This document shows, in pieces, positions 61,773 to 64,000 of a DNA stretch of 64,000 nucleotides (positions within the stretch are counted from its first letter, which is position 1; each line of letters begins with the position of its first letter). The DNA is taken from NCBI GenBank assembly GCA_031459765.1, contig JAVKHY010000002.1, positions 62,001 through 126,000 on the forward strand. The letters are read 5' to 3'. Both the position numbers and the translations under genes were made by a program. Below the pieces are notes generated by a model. It saw only the letters and a program-made list of their open reading frames with translations, searched no databases and had not been told where the DNA came from. This DNA is from Armatimonadota bacterium (GTDB lineage Bacteria > Sysuimicrobiota > Sysuimicrobiia > Sysuimicrobiales > Kaftiobacteriaceae).

Positions 61773-62396
61773 TTAGTATCCGCGCGCCTGCCCCAGATGA
61801 TGCGGACCGTCGCCCACCAGGCCCCGGAGCCGGACCAGCGCCTGCTTGTGGAGTCGGTAGAAGTGCGACAGGCTGATGCGCAACTCTTCCGCGACCCGAC
61901 GGGGCTCCCGGGCTTCCACATACGTCGCGTTGAGGATGGTGCGTTCCCGCGCCGGCAGGGTGGACAGGACCGCCCGCATGCGTTCCGCCGCCGCAGCATC
62001 CTCCACCGCCAGCAGGGCGGCTTCGGCGGAGGGATCGGGGAGCCCGGCGTTCAGCGCCGTCTGCCGGGACACATCCTGGCCGCGCCGCAGCGCGTTGAGC
62101 ACGCGCCCGCGGATGCGGTAGGTGGCGAAAGTCGAGAACCGGACGCCCCGCCGGGGATCGAAGCGCTCCACGGCCTCGATCAGCCCGATGGTGCCCTCCT
62201 GGATCATGTCCATGACCACCGGCTCGGGCGGTCGGAGACGCATCACCACTTTGAAGACCAGCGGCTGGTAGGCCTCGATCAGGCGCAGGCGGCTGTCGCC
62301 GTCGCCCAGGTGCCGGTAGCGGTACCAGAGGTCACGTTCCTCCGCGGTGTCGAGCAGATCGATCTTCTGGAGTTCGGCGAGGTAGTCGGCAAGCAC
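61773..62396 (-). CDS. Compact sigma-70-family RNA polymerase sigma factor
   Basis: 207 residues. Region 1.2-like ADYLAELQKIDLLDTAEERDLW and region 2 with DMIQEGTIGLIEAVERFDPRRG and FSTFATYRIRGRVLNALRRG are well conserved. Region 4 (STLPARERTILNATYVE, RVAEELRISLSHFYRLHKQALVRL) carries the HTH. Region 3 is missing or very short, so it sits between group 3 and ECF types. GTG 62396 follows GGAGGG. It lies between tamB and bamA, suggesting control of envelope genes. Confidence 0.92.
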   Translation of the reverse strand: MLADYLAELQKIDLLDTAEERDLWYRYRHLGDGDSRLRLIEAYQPLVFKVVMRLRPPEPVVMDMIQEGTIGLIEAVERFDPRRGVRFSTFATYRIRGRVLNALRRGQDVSRQTALNAGLPDPSAEAALLAVEDAAAAERMRAVLSTLPARERTILNATYVEAREPRRVAEELRISLSHFYRLHKQALVRLRGLVGDGPHHLGQARGY

Positions 62397-62478
62397 GAAT
62401 CCCTCCGGATGCGCCGCGGGTATTCAGAACCGCCTCGCTGCCCATTCCCCCTTCGCGGACCGAACTCCTCTTCCGAAG

Positions 62479-64000
62479 TCAATAGCGGTAGGTGAGCCGG
62501 TAGAGGAACTCCAGCGCGCCGAGGTTGTCCACCGAGAGGGTGAACATGGTGATCGGCGTGAGGCGCCATTCCAGGCCCCAGATGTAGCGCCGCTGGTCGG
62601 TGAACTCGGTGGTCAGGGTAACGTAGAGATCCCGGATGAGCAGTCGTCCCACGCGCAGTGTGAGGGGGCGCGCCGTGGCGTATTCGATGGTGAACTCGTC
62701 CAGGCCCAGGGCGCGGGCCACGGCGCGGCCGACGGAGCCGAAGAGGGCGGCGCTGAGCTCCGCCCGCAGCACGGTCTCCAACGACTCGCCGGCCAGCAAC
62801 CGGGTGACGCCGACCTGACGGGCCAGCGCGGCCACGATCTCCGCCCGGTCCAGAGGCGGCTCTGAGCTCAGGGCCAGCGTCAGATTGTCGGGCGTGCCGG
62901 TGACGTGCAGGTAGATGATCACGGGCACGACCTCGGGTCGGGTCGACTGCGCACCCGGCCGGATGACGGTGGCCCGGGTCTCGGCCCGGGCATCGATGGT
63001 CGGTATCACCCCCTGGAACTCGGTGAAGGTGGCGCGGCCTTCGGTCAGGGTGAAGTTGTGGTTGAAGGCCACGAAGGTTCCACGGTCGGCCGTCACCTCT
63101 CCGGCCAGCCGCGGCGCCCGCCAGGTCCCCCCGGCACGGACGGCGCCGTGGGCCGGCAGCCGAAGCGATCCCACGTTCACCCACAGGGCGTCGCCGGCGA
63201 CGAGCTCGACGTTGAGCCGGGAATCGATGCCCGACCGGCCGTTCCGGTCGGGGGTCCTGGCGGCGAACGAGCCGACATAAAGGTCGCCGCGGGAGAGGGT
63301 GGCGGTGCCGGCGATCTCCGGCTGCGCCGCCGTCCCTCCGATCCGCAGCCCCGCATCCACCAACCCGGCGTACAGCTGCGGGATCTCCAGGCGGACTCCC
63401 GACGCCCTCAGGTCCAGGGCCAAGCGGTCCAGGCGGAAGTTGCGGATCCCGGCTGAACCCGTCAGGGAGACTTCTCCACCGCCCATCCGGGCGGTGACGC
63501 CGCCGGTGTGGAGGGTGTCCTCACTCAGACGAACCTCCCCGGTGACCTGCTCCAGCGCGGGGGCGACGCCCCGCAGTTTCAGCGTCCCGCCGCTGGTGGC
63601 CACCGTCCCCCGCATCTGCGGTCGGGCCACGGTCCCCGTGATGTCCACCTCCCCGGTGAGCGGTCCCGAGGCCTCCTCCACCCGGTCCGTGAGCAGGCCG
63701 ACGGCTCCCAGGTCGGAGTCCACCAGGTCCAGATGCAGCGCCATGGTGCGGCTCTCGTCAAAACGGAACCGCGCGGGGTTGAAGGGGACCGTTCCCGTGA
63801 GCCGGACCTTGTGGCGGTCCTCCTGCAGCAGCGCGTTCTCGATGTGCAGCTGGCCGCCGCGGTAGAACGCCTGCAGGATCAGGCGGTCGAATCGGGCCGC
63901 GCCAACCGCGCCCTCCTGCGCGCTGAAGGACAACCCCACGACCGGGTCGTTCAGCGTCCCGCTGAGCTGCACCGTCGCGTCCATCGTCCCGCCCAGCGGG
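62479..64000 (-). CDS. tamB: TamB-family intermembrane protein, C-terminal part (5' end outside window)
   Basis: At least 507 codons visible, with the start beyond 64000. Long runs of amphipathic strands (VRLTGTVPFNPARFRFDES, GPLTGEVDITGTVARPQMRG, GEVTADRGTFVAFNHNFTLTEGRATF) and the C-terminal TamB domain (VPVIIYLHVTGTPDNLTLALSSEPPLDRAEIVAALA to the terminal LYRLTYRY) are diagnostic of TamB/DUF490. These AsmA-like proteins bridge inner and outer membranes and are implicated in lipid transfer. The C-terminal domain would contact an Omp85 protein, probably the BamA encoded nearby, since no tamA is seen. Confidence 0.93.
   Translation of the reverse strand, partial: PLGGTMDATVQLSGTLNDPVVGLSFSAQEGAVGAARFDRLILQAFYRGGQLHIENALLQEDRHKVRLTGTVPFNPARFRFDESRTMALHLDLVDSDLGAVGLLTDRVEEASGPLTGEVDITGTVARPQMRGTVATSGGTLKLRGVAPALEQVTGEVRLSEDTLHTGGVTARMGGGEVSLTGSAGIRNFRLDRLALDLRASGVRLEIPQLYAGLVDAGLRIGGTAAQPEIAGTATLSRGDLYVGSFAARTPDRNGRSGIDSRLNVELVAGDALWVNVGSLRLPAHGAVRAGGTWRAPRLAGEVTADRGTFVAFNHNFTLTEGRATFTEFQGVIPTIDARAETRATVIRPGAQSTRPEVVPVIIYLHVTGTPDNLTLALSSEPPLDRAEIVAALARQVGVTRLLAGESLETVLRAELSAALFGSVGRAVARALGLDEFTIEYATARPLTLRVGRLLIRDLYVTLTTEFTDQRRYIWGLEWRLTPITMFTLSVDNLGALEFLYRLTYRY

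Overview
All 60 protein genes recognised here lie on the minus strand, so transcription runs from high to low coordinates. The DNA is strongly GC-rich (I estimate about 70%, not computed), and most plus-strand open frames are antisense shadows. The organism is a diderm bacterium. The window has lipid A synthesis genes (lpxC, fabZ, lpxA, lpxD, lpxI, lpxB), LPS transport genes (lptA, lptB, lptC, lptF), bamA, tamB and three Skp/OmpH-type chaperone genes. It also has a TonB/BtuB pair and an outer-membrane porin carrying an SLH peptidoglycan-binding domain. An SLH porin together with LPS genes is typical of diderm lineages of the Terrabacteria side (Negativicutes, Deinococcota, Armatimonadota, or candidate phyla such as CSP1-3/Sysuimicrobiota). 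The phylum is inference only.

Layout in transcription order. 64.0-44.2 kb is an outer-membrane biogenesis cluster: tamB (cut by the window edge), a compact sigma factor, a one-span membrane protein, bamA, an unknown exported protein, three OmpH-like genes, lpxD-lpxC-fabZ-lpxA-lpxI-lpxB, lptC-lptA-lptB-lptF, two glycosyltransferases and a DUF3084 protein. Many of these genes overlap by 1-28 nt. 44.1-40.8 kb is a cobalamin-riboswitch operon: btuB-like receptor, tonB and a YqgF-fold gene. 40.3-38.5 kb holds the SLH porin with its terminator and a small lipoprotein gene. 37.9-33.7 kb is pyrBCDF behind a promoter and a leader that looks like a transcription attenuator. 33.6-30.2 kb is hpt-guaB3-guaA behind a consensus promoter. 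30.2-28.1 kb is a RHH/PIN toxin-antitoxin pair followed by a glycosyltransferase. 27.9-24.2 kb is uvrD and an unknown membrane protein.

24.1-6.1 kb is an accessory block for peptide-type ABC uptake. It has four solute-binding proteins and four DppB/DppC permease pairs but only one DppD/DppF ATPase pair, plus a small HTH regulator gene. Three of the four binding-protein genes are separated from the next permease gene by a strong GC-rich hairpin. The block runs straight into gatC-gatA-gatB, a TrmA/RlmD-like gene whose catalytic motifs are lost, and a GabT-type aminotransferase cut by the left edge.

The regulatory DNA is the most informative new material: the pyr leader, the hpt promoter with an inverted CCGAAC repeat, a promoter lying inside a terminator hairpin, the cobalamin riboswitch with a possible start-site-blocking helix, and an 11-bp motif shared by the HTH gene and a binding-protein gene. 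No rRNA, tRNA, CRISPR array or insertion sequence was recognised.
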